Shown here piece by piece: positions 13,341-25,376 of a stretch of 64,000 bases of DNA; within the stretch, counting starts at the first letter, position 1, and each line of letters starts with the position of its first letter. A model generated the notes under the pieces. It worked only from the letters and a program-made list of their open reading frames with translations. It ran no database searches and was not told the DNA's origin. The translations under genes and the position numbers were made by a program. The DNA comes from Dolomedes plantarius (Eukaryota; Arthropoda; Arachnida; Araneae; Dolomedidae): the NCBI GenBank assembly GCA_907164885.2, contig OU015490.1:233809332-233873331 (forward strand). Reading direction: 5' to 3'.

Positions 13341-13765
13341 GGCTGGTGTGTATTAAACGTATTGGATTAGTCACCTCAATGGCAACATATGGAGAAAATT
13401 AGTCTACTATTTACAGCTACATAAATGCTGATAATCCAAGGTAAATGATATTTTCAGACAGCCTGAACTGTTCTGCACCTTGCAACAGGATTAATATTAT
13501 AAATTTCGTTCACCAAAGGAATTTAAGAGCGTTTAAAACGCACTATACCATATTTTCTCTCCAAATAATTTAAATCTTAAAATATTATTCGCATCTTTTT
13601 AAACGATAAATGTCCCAAGATATAAAATATCTTGCTCTATTATGGAGCACAATTTTAAAAAAGATCTTAAAAAGATATTAATTCAAGTCGGCAATCCTTC
13701 GATACATTTTCTCCATTGGTTAACATTGAGGTCAGCGAAACGAATAGGGTTAATACACAGAAGCC
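13341..13765. mobile_element. MITE, TTAA-adjacent, about 425 bp
   Basis: The left end GGCTGGTGTGTATTAAACGTATT and the right end AATAGGGTTAATACACAGAAGCC are imperfect inverted repeats extending about 60 bp (ACCTCAATGGCAACATATGG against TTAACATTGAGGT). A second copy lies at 35918-36331 with better preserved ends and a perfect TTAA on each side. Here TTAA is kept only on the left (13337-13340). Confidence 0.75.
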
Positions 13766-14389
13766 CCCTTTTTCAACTCTTATGAATATATGTCAAAATT
13801 TCATCACTGAGTCACCAAATATTTTCCATTTTTAGCGGAATTACTGAATGGACTAATCACGTTTGGAGCGTACAATAAAATTTGATATTTCCTCAGGCTC
13901 TTCATGGTATAGGATAACAGCAAAATATACTTTTTCTAAAGGTTTTTCATTGGGTAATCTCACCTGTTGTTGTTGTTACTAATGTCCCCTGGTTGAAGGT
14001 TCTATTCACCAGGTCCTAATAGACTATTAGGCTGAAAGGGTCGGCTCCTGCTTCACACCTAATGAGATGATTCGACATTCCGCGTGATTGCCGAAAGTGC
14101 GGCATCTGGGATATTTGGCCTTAACTTCTATTTTTTTCCATTTGATTTATACGAAACTCCCAATTACTGTTAAACAACCGAAATAAAATGCTGAATCCGT
14201 GGGAGCTTGTAGGTGATTGGGAGCTGCAGTCACTTACCGTTTTCGAAAGGCACTACTGGTTCACTTCAAATACATTACCCTTCAAGACAACTCGCGGAGT
14301 TATAAGATAACTGAATTATATAAAAGAGAATGAAATTATAACGATGTTATTTTATGTTAGAAATATTTAAACGATCAACTAAAGATGCA
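13766..14389. other. spacer, no gene seen
   Basis: 13960-14115 is GC-richer (CCTGGTTGAAGGTTC, GGGTCGGCTCCTGC, TGCGGCATCTGGG) and may be a decayed repeat, but it matches nothing else in the window. Confidence 0.3.
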
Positions 14390-15070
14390 GGGTATTCTCC
14401 AGTGATTCTTTTGCCCTATTTCCAGATGTCAGTGAAGATTATACGATGGGTGTCTCCCTAAACAATAACCATAATCATTTTCTTGCGGGTTGAACTGTTT
14501 TGGGTTTCTTTGAAACTGGTTCACCTAATTCTACTCATTGTTCAGACTGCTCTTTCGATTCTGGAAAGTAGTGATGTATCCATATTTCCTCAACTCTTGA
14601 AACACGATGCCATTTCAAAAGTTCTTCGACAGATTCTTTGAATTATCTCCAAATTTCCCTTCGAAGTGTTAACTTGTTCACGTTTTTGATCGATTATAAG
14701 TAAATGCGACCCTCGCCTCTGCCGACAGCTCTCTTTTATCCAAATATTCATGCAAAATATTATACTCGCACTCTGTTAAGATGCCAACAGCCTCAGAAAT
14801 CTCGCGGACTGTTAATCTTCTGCCCTTCATCACCATATCATGGAATTTTTCAATAATTCCAGGCTTAGTGACCTCAGCAGGTTGACCAGAACGTTCGGCG
14901 TCACTTGTCCTCATTAGACCACAACAAAAACTTTTTGTAAATATATATTAACATGCAGACGAGCCATAATATTTATCAATCCTAGATTTAGATCTGTTGC
15001 CGTTTTGCCTCATAAAAAGGTAATGTTTTATCAACACGCGGAACTCTTTTTTTTTTTAACTGTAGGAGCA
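14390..15070 (-). pseudogene. mariner transposase N-terminal half, degenerate
   Basis: On the minus strand, starting near 15055, the translation runs RVLIKHYLFMRQ (matching the mariner FRVLIKHYFLMGK start), then DKYYG, DAERSGQPAEVTKPG, KFHDMVMKGRRLTVREISEA, NILHEYLDK and LSA. This is the usual order of the two helix-turn-helix units of a mariner-family transposase. Frames change around 14990 and again after 14690. Beyond that, fragments matching the NMASC...FLSRI and GKRITGEY parts are still visible down to about 14390. The catalytic DD34D region is missing, and no terminal repeats were found. This is a 5'-retained fossil. Confidence 0.8.
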
Positions 15071-17441
15071 GTAAAAAGAGTAGATCGACAAAAATGTCAT
15101 TCACAAACTGAGGTTTGAGTCTGTTTTCAATGAGACTTTGGAGCATGCGTAAATGTGACAGCACCAGCAATTTTATTGGCGCCATCTCTCGGATAGTGCA
15201 CGGACATGTCAAACTTACCCTAGTATTCTCATGTCACGAAGTGATTAGTAAAAATTTTGTAGCTATCAAGGAAAAGGCCCTATACCAGGGGGGGGGAGTT
15301 GTTTTGGCTCGGCGGCCGCTTTGTGGAAGCGGAGGTTATAGAAGGGCTGCACCCTTTAAAATTATTTCATTTATTAGTTAACTTTGCATTTCAGAAAACG
15401 TATAAATTGTATCATAAAAATCAATAAATGTAAATTAAATTAAATATTGGCTGTTTTTCTGGCTGCCTTGGAGATTTAGACTGTCTTTGGCAGTTTTTTT
15501 AGCTCTCCAGATTTTTTCTGGCCACAAAAAAAAGTCTCTCCACCCTTGCTCTAGGTCTAGATGGTTCTGGATTAGTCAAAAAATGGCAACAATATAGATC
15601 CTGGTTACTTCAAATCACCGCATGCTTTCCTTAATGACCTTAGATGTCATCAACTGTGTGACAGTGTTAGTTTCAAACTAAGAATATTTGTAGAGGGGTG
15701 CAAAACTAGATACATAGTTTTTGGAATTTCATTGAAGCGTGGATACTAATCCCATAAAGTTATTTGGATAAATTGTTTGAAAGGCTGCATAAAAGGTGTG
15801 ATACTACAGTTATAATAGACAACAAAGAGAGACAAAGAGAGACAAAAATTAATTATTTTTTTCCAGTTTAGGTTGTTATTTGTTAGAGCATGAATGAGTC
15901 GGGTTAAACGCTTTCATTCTTTACGAGATCTTTGTGAGTTTTCTTAGTGGTGTTTTGATCGGTAGTGCCCATATTCTATATATTTTTTTCTCTTAGGAAT
16001 TTTTAAATTATGTTATTTAATTCCAGAATATTTTAATCTGTGACGTGAAATCTATCATCATTATCAAAGATTTAAAAACTTGTAGAACGCCATAATACTG
16101 TAAAATAATTTTTACAATATATTTTCTCATTGTTTGTTTCGTGAACTTGATTATAAATGTGGAAGGTATCGTATTGTCACAAACTACATTAAATTTTGTA
16201 GTATCTCCACATTAGAAAAAAAGTTAAATTTTGTACTTATGATGAAGGTTTTAAGGTCCTATTAATTTAGATTGATAAGTATTACTATTATTTATACTTA
16301 TCACTCTTTTTTTGCTGTTATGTTTTTACTGTTATATTATCCTAAATTTAAGAAATATTTTTTTTTCCTCTCTCAATATGTATGAAAGAAATAACACAGC
16401 ATGTAAAAATGCTTGAAAATTCTTTGATTGAAAAAATACAGTTTAAAGTATGTTTAGTTTTTGTTTTATCTACTGAACATATTTTTCTACTTGCATTATT
16501 TTTTTCTATTTTGTGCATAGGAAAGACTTCAAATAATGTATTTAAGATTTGTAAAATCATATATATGAAAATTTGTATCTCTTTGAGTGAAAAAGATACA
16601 TTTATCAAATATATCTTGCTAGCTTCAGGGTATATATTTTCAGAATTTTTGCCCATCAAGGAAAATCCTCAAGACAATTTAGCAAAATTTATATCAGGGG
16701 ATCTGAATTGAAATTTACATAGTGATTCGTTGGAAGGAATTCTACATATTTAACTTTTGAAACCTTTGAGACATTTTATTGTCTGTATTTTTAGTCCGTA
16801 AAAACGCTTCTCATGAATTACTGTAGCCTCTAGTTTTGTATTAAAAAACGTCGAAACTGAAAACACATTTAATAATCAAATTATAGGATGAAATAATCAG
16901 CCACAAACGCTTTTTGAGTAGAAAGTATGTGACCGTAATATACGTCTCAAACGCATAGAACATTAAAGAAGGCAAATCGTGAAAATTTTCATTCCTAGGT
17001 AAATAAATTAATGTACATATGTACAGTAGGTTACGCTCAAACAATACAACAGGAAACAAAATGTTGTACCTGGTAACATAACTATAATGATAACATACGT
17101 TTAGAGTTGTTTAATTCTAAAAGCTGTATGGTATGTATAAAAATGAAAGAATGCAAGTGCATAAAAATGTACTTTTTTGAGAAACTTGTGTCCAAGATTC
17201 AACTCGAGGAAAAATAAATTAATAGCACCCTATAAAATAAAGTATCACGTATCAGTTCTTTTTTTTAAATGAAACAGATTTCGGCTTCATCAAATTTTAG
17301 TCGATGGAGGAAAAAAAATTGCAATGACACAGTATTATTTTCTGTTAGGCCGAAGCAATACTAATTTTAAAAATTATCGCCTATAAAAGGGATCAGTGCT
17401 AATCCTATGTAAGTTACACAGTGATTTGGGGATAAATTTTG
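15071..17441. other. 2.4 kb upstream of neuropeptide gene 1, no gene recognised
   Basis: 15280-15545 is GC-richer and may be old repeat. 16340-17060 has short open frames on both strands, explained by low-complexity AT sequence. No domain was recognised. The last few hundred bases presumably hold distal regulatory sequence of gene 1. Confidence 0.4.
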
Positions 17442-17449
17442 TGATGTCA
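17442..17449 (+). promoter_or_regulatory. CRE/bZIP-like site upstream of gene 1
   Basis: TGATGTCA, one mismatch from the palindromic cAMP response element TGACGTCA, lies 49 bp upstream of the gene 1 TATA box. The same octamer (opposite orientation relative to transcription) occurs 39 bp upstream of the TATA boxes of genes 2 and 3. Function is inferred. Confidence 0.4.
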
Positions 17450-17498
17450 TGTCGTTTCACGCACTCTCTTATATGCTTAATTACCATTCCATTTTTAG

Positions 17499-17506
17499 TA
17501 TAAAAA
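17499..17506 (+). promoter_or_regulatory. TATA box of neuropeptide gene 1
   Basis: TATAAAAA lies 127 bp upstream of the ATG at 17634, which would place the start of transcription near 17530 and give a 5' leader of about 100 nt. Genes 2 and 3 have TATAAAAG at a comparable distance from their ATG. Confidence 0.65.
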
Positions 17507-17633
17507 CTCTACCGTTCACAGGACATTTATTCCAGAACATGTGGTAGTTTCTCTCGGAAGTCTAAACAACTACTGAAAGGCATTGCAAGAGACTGCTCTG
17601 CAATCAGAAGACATTTTACCGGAGAGGAGTGAT

Positions 17634-17703
17634 ATGAATTTTGTTCGTAAAAATATGTATTGTATTATTTTCCTTGTGGCTGTATCATTACAGTATTCGT
17701 TTG
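17634..17703 (+). CDS. CAPA: CAPA-like neuropeptide gene 1, exon 1 (signal peptide)
   Basis: The ATG at 17634 opens MNFVRKNMYCIIFLVAVSLQ followed by YSF, a textbook secretory signal: basic N-region (R5, K6), hydrophobic core (CIIFLVAV) and a polar end. The exon stops after one base of a glycine codon at the donor G|GTAAGA (17704), so the intron is phase 1. The acceptor at 22826 restores this glycine (F-G-LELLEEEKR). Genes 2 and 3 split a glycine codon at the same place. The exon is preceded by a TATA box at 17499-17506. The 5.1-kb intron contains a tandem duplication, a TA array and a pogo-type element. Splicing is inferred from the consensus sites and paralogue comparison; no transcript was available. 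Confidence 0.82.
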
Positions 17704-20489
17704 GTAAGAAAATTCTTGTTTAAACTGTAAAAGCAATTTTCCCCCTTCATTGAATTATTGTTTCTTTGTGTTTGAATGTTCACTTCTTTATGGATTATAA
17801 GAACAAACCTTTTATAATCTTATAACTATATTCCAATATTTTCGCTAGGTTAAGATAATAGAAAGGATTTAAAACCTAGTTAGTACAGTATTAGGTAGAA
17901 TCAAAAATTACCATTATAATTATTAAATGTTATATAAAATTTATATTTTTGTACTACGAATTATGCTACAAAATTTAGATCACACGAAAATGATAAAATG
18001 CTTAATAACGGCTTGCTAGACGGAGATTATAGGATTTTTTTAATTGGGTGGGGTGGCAATTGACTCCACACACAGGGAGTGCTCTCGGTATTTGACCTCT
18101 TCATGCACTCTAAATTTGTACCACAGGTCGTGATAGACGATGATTCTTTTCGAAAATAATATAAAAGAGAGAAAGATACTGGATAGTCCACAATGAAAGT
18201 ATTATACCCTTTAAATCGCCTCATAAAATTCCCCTGAAGTGAGCTTTATAATAATTGCTCAATGATCATAAAGAAAGATTTCATTAACAGTTTCTAAGCA
18301 TGTAAACTCTGCAATTACCTTTCTGTTTTTGTAAATATGGTATCTAATGACAATCATTATGTGCTTACTGTAAGCAAATTATATTTTTTGAATTTTACAT
18401 AAGATCCACTCATCTTGCTATACTATTAATTAAATGCTATGCATTTTTTATTACGTTGTTTCTAAACACCAAAATTGTTGATCTCATATCTAAATAATGA
18501 GCAGATATTAAAAATAAATTTCAGTGTTCACCATTAAAGTAAACTCAAATTTTAAATTCAATAATAAATAATGTTTACCTAGTTTTATACAAAGTTTTGT
18601 GTATGTACAAATATTCAACATAGTATTGCGATTTTTAGGAATTTGTGTATACAATCTTTGAATTGCTAATATGACTTTATTAAACCTCTTTCAGGGCTAT
18701 AATTCAGTTGGGAATTATATTTATAGAGCTAAATATACTTTGCAAGACACAGTAGCAAAATCTGGCACAGTATAAAAAATATTAAATTTTTATATATTTT
18801 TTTCAATTTTTGCAACTTATAATTTTATTTAAACTCTGTAGTTATAGTCTGTATTTCAAAAACAATCTTTTATATTTTCAGTAGTACTATTGATATCTAA
18901 ATAACATATATATTATTCCAAGAAGGTGATTTTTAGTGACGATCCCTTTTTCTCCCTTCATATTTAACCAAAATCGATAAATGAGGCACCATTTTAAAGA
19001 TTAAGTTCTCCGCTTTTGATGAATTGTTAATTTAGAATTACAAATTGTATTGTTTGTTTAAAAACCGAAGTTAAATGTTGACTTTGGGCCCTAGAGTTCT
19101 TTCCGTGGATGCTTCGATACGGCACGATCAAATATTATGTACAAAGAGGTTTTGTGATGTAAATATCACATTTTTCAAGAGCTTGCGTCATACTTAACTT
19201 TTAATATTGTCTAGAAATGTCTTTTGACGTGTGCATATCTAATGCTCCCCCTTTTTGTGTTATGCTACATCTCCAATATTGTGTCTAAAGGTGTTTTGTA
19301 ATCGGTTTTGCTTTATCCTTACGCACCATTGTTGTTTCACAAATAAACAATGGCTACAAACGAATCGGTTCTTCTTTCGTCCTACTACAAACCACCAACC
19401 TCGCTATAAAATTATTCGTAATTTATTCGTATGCAAAATTTTTGCACGGGCCACCTGGTATATATATTTATATATATATATATATATATTGATGATCAGT
19501 GTTATAGAACAGTATGGTTTTCCAGATATAAAAGTCGTGTATCAAAATTATAAAATTTAAGCTGTCTCGAGTGGATATAAAGTTTCCATTCTTTTTCTGA
19601 TTACCTCTTTTTTTACTATTATTATTATTTTTTCAAAACTTTACATTAAATTATCTAGCACACTATAGCCTTCAAAAAAGGTAGTTAATTCTAATCTCAA
19701 ATCTGTTGCAGTACTTTTTAGACTTCTAGTCATCTATACATTTCTCTCCTTTCTTCACACTAGTCTCTACTTCTTGTCAGTACTAGTCTTTACCTCTTTA
19801 TAAAAACGTATTTTATAAAATTTTTGTGTTTGTAAAAGATTATTGGAAATCAAGCATATCGACTCTCTACTCAAGAGCTCGGAATTAATGAGTTATTAGT
19901 AAGTTAAGTAATCCTGACTTTTCAATAGAAAATTTTTTTTAACTGATTCTTGTAAATTTGATTCATCCAAAATTATGTTAAAAAACAAAAATTTCCCCTG
20001 TGCGATAGAATGCCACTGAAAATAGTGAAGGTGGAAAAAATTAGTATAACATATTAAATATAGAAGTAATGCAAATATTTGTTTATGCTATCAAAAGGAA
20101 AAATCTAGAAATAAATGTTATAATTTCGCTAAAAAAATTTAATGCATCAAAAAAATTTGCAATTCCTAATCCGATGAAAATTGTGTTCCAAGCAGCTGTT
20201 CTATATAAAACATTTGTGATATTTATTGAAAGAAATTTTTAAATGTTTTATAGTTTACTTTTATTAAAATTATTTTATCTATTGTGCATGTGTATTGTAA
20301 GACTTTCTAATAGTTTCCCAAAGTGTATATAAAATAGTATAAATTTTTATCCAAACACCTTTTAATATTTTTTAAATATATAAAATTGTGATAATACATT
20401 TCTAGTCAGTTCTTATTCTTGTACCTTTTTTGAAAAATATGGTGAAAATGTAGGAATACCTTAGCTTGATTTCTGGCTGCTGTTTTAAT

Positions 20490-20735
20490 TCTTATATTCA
20501 TAACTGATAATATCAGATTTCAGCGTTAATATTGCTAGAAACTTCAGGAATGCCAAACTAGATATTCCCCCCTAAATTATTGAAACTTAGCTTGCGTTTT
20601 ATTGATTAATAATTCAACCTTAAATGTTTTAACATTGAAAATACCTGATTAATAACTGAGTCTATTTATAGAATATAAAAATAGGGATAAAGAATATACC
20701 AACTACTGGTTTGTTCAAAGTACTTAGAATTAATT

Positions 20736-20796
<61 letters not shown>

Positions 20797-21065
20797 AATA
20801 CTGATATTCATAACTCATAATATCAAATTTCATTGTTAATACTTTTAGAAACCTCACGACTGGCAAAATGGATTTTACCCCAAAAAATTATTGCAACTTA
20901 TCTTGCATTTTATTCCTTAATAATGTAACCTTAATTGTTTTAACATTGAAATTACCTGATTAACAGTAGAGAGTCTATTTATGCAGTATAAAAATATGGT
21001 AAAAGAATATACCAACTATTGGTTTATTCAAAGTATCTAGAATTAATAATCGCTATAAATACACA
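20490..21065. repeat. tandem duplication of about 300 bp with TA array between the copies
   Basis: 20490-20740 and 20800-21060 are diverged direct copies sharing, in order, ATATTCATAACT(G/C)ATAATATCA, TTTTAACATTGAAA, TACCTGATTAA, GAGTCTATTTAT and GAATATACCAACTA(C/T)TGGTTT. A TA run (about 20739-20794) separates them. The whole block lies in intron 1 of gene 1. Confidence 0.8.
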
Positions 21066-21520
21066 AATACTGTTGAAAGAATTAATCTACTTAATGTCTA
21101 CTTCTTTAATCGAGATTCAGCAGTACTTTTTTTTTGTATATTATACAAAATTATAATTTAGAAAACTTAAAATTATTTCAAGGGATTTATATTTATCACT
21201 TGTATACATATCAATCATTCCCAAGATAGATTCTATTAACAGGAAGGTTTCAGACTTACTCTGTTCATAGCGTTCCCACGATTTGAAAATCTCTGTTGGT
21301 GATTTTCAAAAGTGAATTATGAAATATGATTAAACAGTGGAGTGGGATTCACTCTAGTGAATTTTTCTCGACCTGGTGCCAAATGAGTAGCATATGGTAA
21401 ATAAGAAGCAACCCTGAAAAGTGTGCTGGATTTGAAAGTTTAAGGAATTAGCAATAAAGTTGGCAGTTTGCAAGGAAGTTCTGAGTGGTTTAAATTGCAC
21501 ACAAAAAATATGACAAAGTA

Positions 21521-22492
21521 GGGGAAACCCTTGCGCCTAGGGCCGGCTATTTTCAAATGGCAGTATCTTTACTTATAACTAACTTACAATAATAAAAATA
21601 GTTTGTATACATTTTGTGCTTTATTCTCTTTAAATAAAAATCACATCAAGTGTAGAAAAAAAAACTTGTAAATGATATTGAAAATTTAAAAAAAATTACA
21701 AATGGCCCTAGGTACAATAACACTATTGTACCTAGGGCCAGTTATTTCCAAACACTGAAATTGTTGTTTACAATAAAAAAAACAATTTGTATCCATTATT
21801 TCTTTCATGCACAACTTCTAAAATCTAAGGAAGAAATGTTAATTGTAGGCAATGTATTAAAGGAAGAAATGTTTATTATTTCATGACTTTCTAATGTATG
21901 TTTTTTCTCCATTGTCTTCTTAATGATCCCACATAAATTTTCTGTTTCAAACACAGATTTCGTAACCTTTTTTTTATCAATTACTTTTTTCAATAATTGT
22001 GCTTGATTTTCATTTTTCTCGGGGGTATCAGTGAGAATTCTACACTTGCCAAGTTTTCGCCCACCTCTTTTCTACCTGAGGCCATGGCCCTAGGTACAAT
22101 ACAAGATTATAGCCCTAGGTACAAGATGTTGTTGTTTTTGGCAAAATGGCTTCCATAGCCAAAGACCTGCAGAAACTAAACTTCGTTTTTATATAATTTT
22201 TTCCTTTAATGATTACAAAAAATATCTGCTATACATTAAAACATAAGTTTGCACTTAATTTCACAAAATAAGACTTCAAATTAAAGTGAAAAAAATTAGT
22301 TTTGATCGTCAAATCAAGACTTTCTTTTCTATTTAACTATAGCTTCTTCTTTCTATCATTAAAAATGGCTGTTAGGATTTGAAACAATGTTGTCACTCAC
22401 TCCAATGAGTAAAAATGCTGTAAAATAATAATTATTTAAATAAAGCATGGTGGCCCTAGGTACACGATGGCCCTCGGTACAAGGGTTTCCCC
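21521..22492 (-). mobile_element. pogo/Tigger-type deletion derivative, 972 bp
   Basis: The terminal inverted repeats are GGGGAAACCCTTG and CAAGGGTTTCCCC, flanked by TA (21519-21520 and 22493-22494). The interior has several copies of a CCTAGGTACAA motif, including a hairpin at about 21702-21737. A minus-strand transposase tail identifies the pogo lineage. It sits in intron 1 of gene 1, antisense to it. Confidence 0.82.
21805..22080 (-). pseudogene. pogo/Tigger transposase C-terminal fragment
   Basis: From about 22080 downward the minus strand reads KRGGRKLGKCRILTDTPEKN and then NQAQLLKKVIDKKKVTKSVF, open to a stop near 21805. The R-x-x-G-K-x-x-I-L-T-(D/S)-(T/S)-P pattern is the familiar C-terminal tail of pogo/Tigger/Jerky-type transposases. 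No DNA-binding (CENP-B-like) or DDE domain remains, so this is an internal-deletion product of an autonomous element that presumably exists elsewhere in the genome. It is not expected to be a host gene. Confidence 0.65.
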
Positions 22493-22826
22493 TATAATTA
22501 AATACTCATTGGAAAATGTAACTCAGATTTCCATTTATTATTTAAATACATGTAACTCTGCAAGCAGTCGTCTTAAGAAGCCGTTTTCCTTTACGTTAAC
22601 CAAATGTAAAAATTTAGTACCGGTTCTAGCAGTTCATTTCATTGTCTATCCCCAAAATCATAATCTATAACTGAGACTTAAATATCTTTTTCTTTAACTT
22701 TTTAAACAAGAGTTTCTGATCCTACCAAGTACTACTAGCAATACAATATTTACAATGCCAGATGTTATTTTAATAAATTTTTAAAATGCTGTTATATTCA
22801 TATAAAAACCTTAACATTATTTTCAG

Positions 22827-23164
22827 GTTTAGAGCTCCTCGAAGAAGAAAAGCGACAAGGACTAATTCCCTTAGTTCGTCTAGGAAGAAATACCTTGTTG
22901 ACATCTATTGAAGATAAAATGGCAAAAAGAAATATGATTGTATATCCCCGAATAGGGAGAAATATTTGGAACCCATCTTTAGCTTCGACTTACCCCCAAA
23001 GTGGAGTTTATTTGATGGATCCCAGTTCATATAACGATAACATCTTAAGCATGGACTATGGTACAAATGGACTGGAAAATAAATTTACAGATATTTTTTC
23101 AAGCAGCAAACACGGGCTGCAAAAAAGGCCTAACGTAAAATTAATACCACGTATTGGGCGTTAA
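22827..23164 (+). CDS. CAPA: CAPA-like neuropeptide gene 1, exon 2 (three amidated peptides)
   Basis: The acceptor TTTTCAG ends at 22826. The exon adds 111 residues, giving a 135-residue precursor, and ends at TAA 23162-23164. It encodes three units followed by the amidation/cleavage signal GR: KR-QGLIPLVRL-GR, KR-NMIVYPRI-GR and KR-PNVKLIPRI-GR, the last immediately before the stop. The LIPxxR(V/I/L)-amide ends place it with arthropod CAPA/periviscerokinin hormones, which act on G-protein-coupled receptors in diuresis and muscle control. The first peptide should form N-terminal pyroglutamate. It is unusual in having VRL rather than PR(V/I) at the C-terminus. The third has proline after KR, which could hinder cleavage. 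Spacer regions are acidic. No pyrokinin WFGPRL-type peptide is present. Function is by family analogy. Confidence 0.88.
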
Positions 23165-23309
23165 GAAAATTATTCGCAAACTATTGCGTTTATACCTCAA
23201 CGTGTTTTTGACAAGTCGTTTTTATGGGTGTATTGAGTATCTGATTGTATAAAGCAATGAAAAACTGATGACAACAATGTAGAAAACAAAGATGCAAAAA
23301 TAGTTATTT

Positions 23310-23315
23310 AATAAA
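23310..23315 (+). terminator. CAPA: polyadenylation signal of gene 1
   Basis: AATAAA lies 146 nt after the stop codon of gene 1, followed by a T/GT-rich stretch (GAATTTTTTGTGTCTG), as expected for a cleavage and polyadenylation site near 23330. Confidence 0.75.
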
Positions 23316-23371
23316 GTGTTAAGTATTTGAATTTTTTGTGTCTGTTTATTACTTCAAATGCATGCGAAGTA

Positions 23372-24283
23372 CAGGGCGTCCATAATTAAACTTCTCTACT
23401 TTAAAGTTGTCTACAGTGGAAACTATTGTTCAGAAAGTTAAGAAATTTTGTGTAGGACATATTGAAGAGATGGGAATTTGTTTGAGCGAATAAAAAAATT
23501 AGTTAAAAATTTCATCAACAGATTTTTTGATGATTACACATTTACGACTGGTTTTTTGCTTAAGATTTCACCATCTTTTTATCTATAGGTCACCCTAACA
23601 CAATAACTCATACTCATTAAATTTTACAATCTTTAAAGTGATTGCAAAGTCGATTGGAAACTTGTTCGATAATTAATTTTCGGACAAATATTTGAAGGAA
23701 CGAAGAAGAAACAAATATGCAAATTAATTTTTGCCGACGTAGAGCAGAAGCTGTTATCAAACCTAGAAACTTTCATGGAGATTTTGTTTTCAGCGTGCTT
23801 GCTATTGCTAATCAGAATGTCATCGTTACGATTAACAGATCGATCTTCGTTAGTTATAACAGACCTCAAACCATGTGACTTTTGACTTTAGGGGCATGTG
23901 AAACATCTAGTCAGCCTTGATAAACCAAGAACTATACCTGATCTGAAAGACAGAATTTCACGACATGTTCTCAGCATTTCCCCGGACACACTGCTGTCAA
24001 CTGTAGAACATGCTATCTTACGATTTCAAATGGTAGCTGAAACTAATGACCGTCATGTTGAACATGCCTTGTTGTAATAAACTTTTTAAACTGTAGTAAA
24101 TGTTGGCTAAATGTGCAATTCATCAAAAACGCCCTCTGGTGGTGAAATTTTGAACTAATTTTTTTATTTGCTCAAAAACTTCCAATCCCTTCAATATGTC
24201 CTACACAAAATTTAATAACTTTCTGAACATGGTTTCGACTGTAGACAACTTTAAAGTAGGGAAGTTCAATTATGGACACCCTG
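23372..24283 (+). mobile_element. Tc1/mariner deletion derivative with long inverted repeats, 912 bp
   Basis: The element runs from CAGGGCGTCCATAATTAAAC to the inverse ending CAATTATGGACACCCTG, with TA on each side (23370-23371, 24284-24285). The inverted repeats are unusually long: similarity extends inward about 130 bp through TACTTTAAAGTTGTCTACAG and the TGTCCTACACAAAATTT segments. The right half keeps the end of a transposase. A related element lies at 34514-35376. Confidence 0.85.
23895..24077 (+). pseudogene. mariner-like transposase C-terminus
   Basis: The plus-strand frame reads HVKHLVSLDKPRTIPDLKDR, then ISRHVLSISPDTLLSTVEHA, ILRFQMV, DRHVEHALL and stop at 24075-24077. The R-T-I-x-x-L-K-x-R-I, S-P-x-x-L and H-V-E-H pattern is the usual terminal segment of Tc1/mariner-class transposases whose C-terminus ends in G(G/R)HIEHLL. 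All catalytic residues are upstream and deleted. The element is therefore non-autonomous. The frame is still open to its natural stop, suggesting fairly recent loss. Confidence 0.75.
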
Positions 24284-24970
24284 TACATACACAAGGTTTC
24301 ATAAAGTAATAAATTATGAAGCGTATTTTTTTTAAATAATTCAACAAAATGGTATTCTTTTGAGTGTACGAATATATATGTACATATAGGAGATTTTCAT
24401 TGTTTTTTCTTAACATCCTTTAAGAATTAATTTGAAAAATATTCTCCCTTGTGATGAGTTTTGAATTCTTTAAAATGATGCTAAAAAAGCAATTTAACAG
24501 TTTAAAGTACATTTTTCGCATAGAACATTTACCTTGTGGTAAGTTTGGAATTTTTTATAATGATACTATAAAGGCAATTATATAATTTAAAGAAAATTTT
24601 TACGCTTAAGTTTTACAATAAAATGAGATTTGAATTCTTTAAAATGATGGTATAGAGGCTATTTTATAATTTAAAGAACACTTTTTGCTTAGAACTGCAA
24701 TCTTTTTAACATTTGTATCCGCTGTCGTAAAAACTCAATAAATGAATAAAGCTACATTTTATAACTAACTGCCAGCAGTAAATTAGACTTAAAAAATGTT
24801 CATTAAATAAGCTGGATATATAGCAGTAAGATAAAACTCTGAATACGTGTTTGAATTTTTCTTTACCATGCTGTTATACGATGTAACAAAATATGATTCT
24901 TGACTCATACACAGTTTTTTATTTGATTTGTAGAAGGAATTACGCTTTTGTTTCATTTCCACATGAAGGT
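24284..24970. other. AT-rich spacer
   Basis: About 690 bp with repeated TTTAAAATGATG and ATTTAAAGAA phrases near 24465-24680, a diffuse and decayed internal repeat. No gene is seen. Confidence 0.4.
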
Positions 24971-25376
24971 GAAACTGCTGATACTCAACTCTCGATTATT
25001 ATCAATGATAATAATTTATTTATGATAATAAATAATTAATCATAATAATTAATGCGAGTGAGCACGGATAGTCCGAAACTGGTGATACTCAACTCTCGAT
25101 TATCATTAATGATAATAATTCATTTATAATAATAATTAATCATAATAATTTATCCGAGTGAACACAAATAGGGCTAGACTGGTGATATTGATTTCTGGAT
25201 TATCATTAATGATAATAATTCATTGATGATTATAATTAGTCATAACATTTAATCCACGTGAGCACGAATATTCCGAAACTGGTGATACTCAACTCTGGAT
25301 TATCATTAATGATAATAATTCATTTATGATAATAATTAATCATAATAATTAATCTAAGTGAGCCCGGATAGGCAGA
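24971..25376. repeat. tandem repeat, four units of about 100 bp
   Basis: Units begin at about 24971, 25075, 25175 and 25275 with (G/T)A(A/G)ACTG(C/G)TGATA. Each carries GGATTATCATTAATGATAAT, which contains the 16-bp palindrome TTATCATTAATGATAA, then CATAATAATTAAT and GAGTGAGCACGGATA. The palindrome is AT-rich and homeodomain/POU-like. The array lies 1.7 kb beyond the end of gene 1. Confidence 0.9.

Noticed and set aside
13960..14115. tRNA-like or SINE segment
   Set aside because: GC-richer with a GGTTGAAGGTTC phrase, but no A/B-box pair, cloverleaf or flanking duplication could be found.
16348..17059. Candidate genes from several 70-110-codon frames
   Set aside because: Frames on both strands overlap completely, with composition dominated by I, F, K, L and N; no motif, splice site or promoter supports them.
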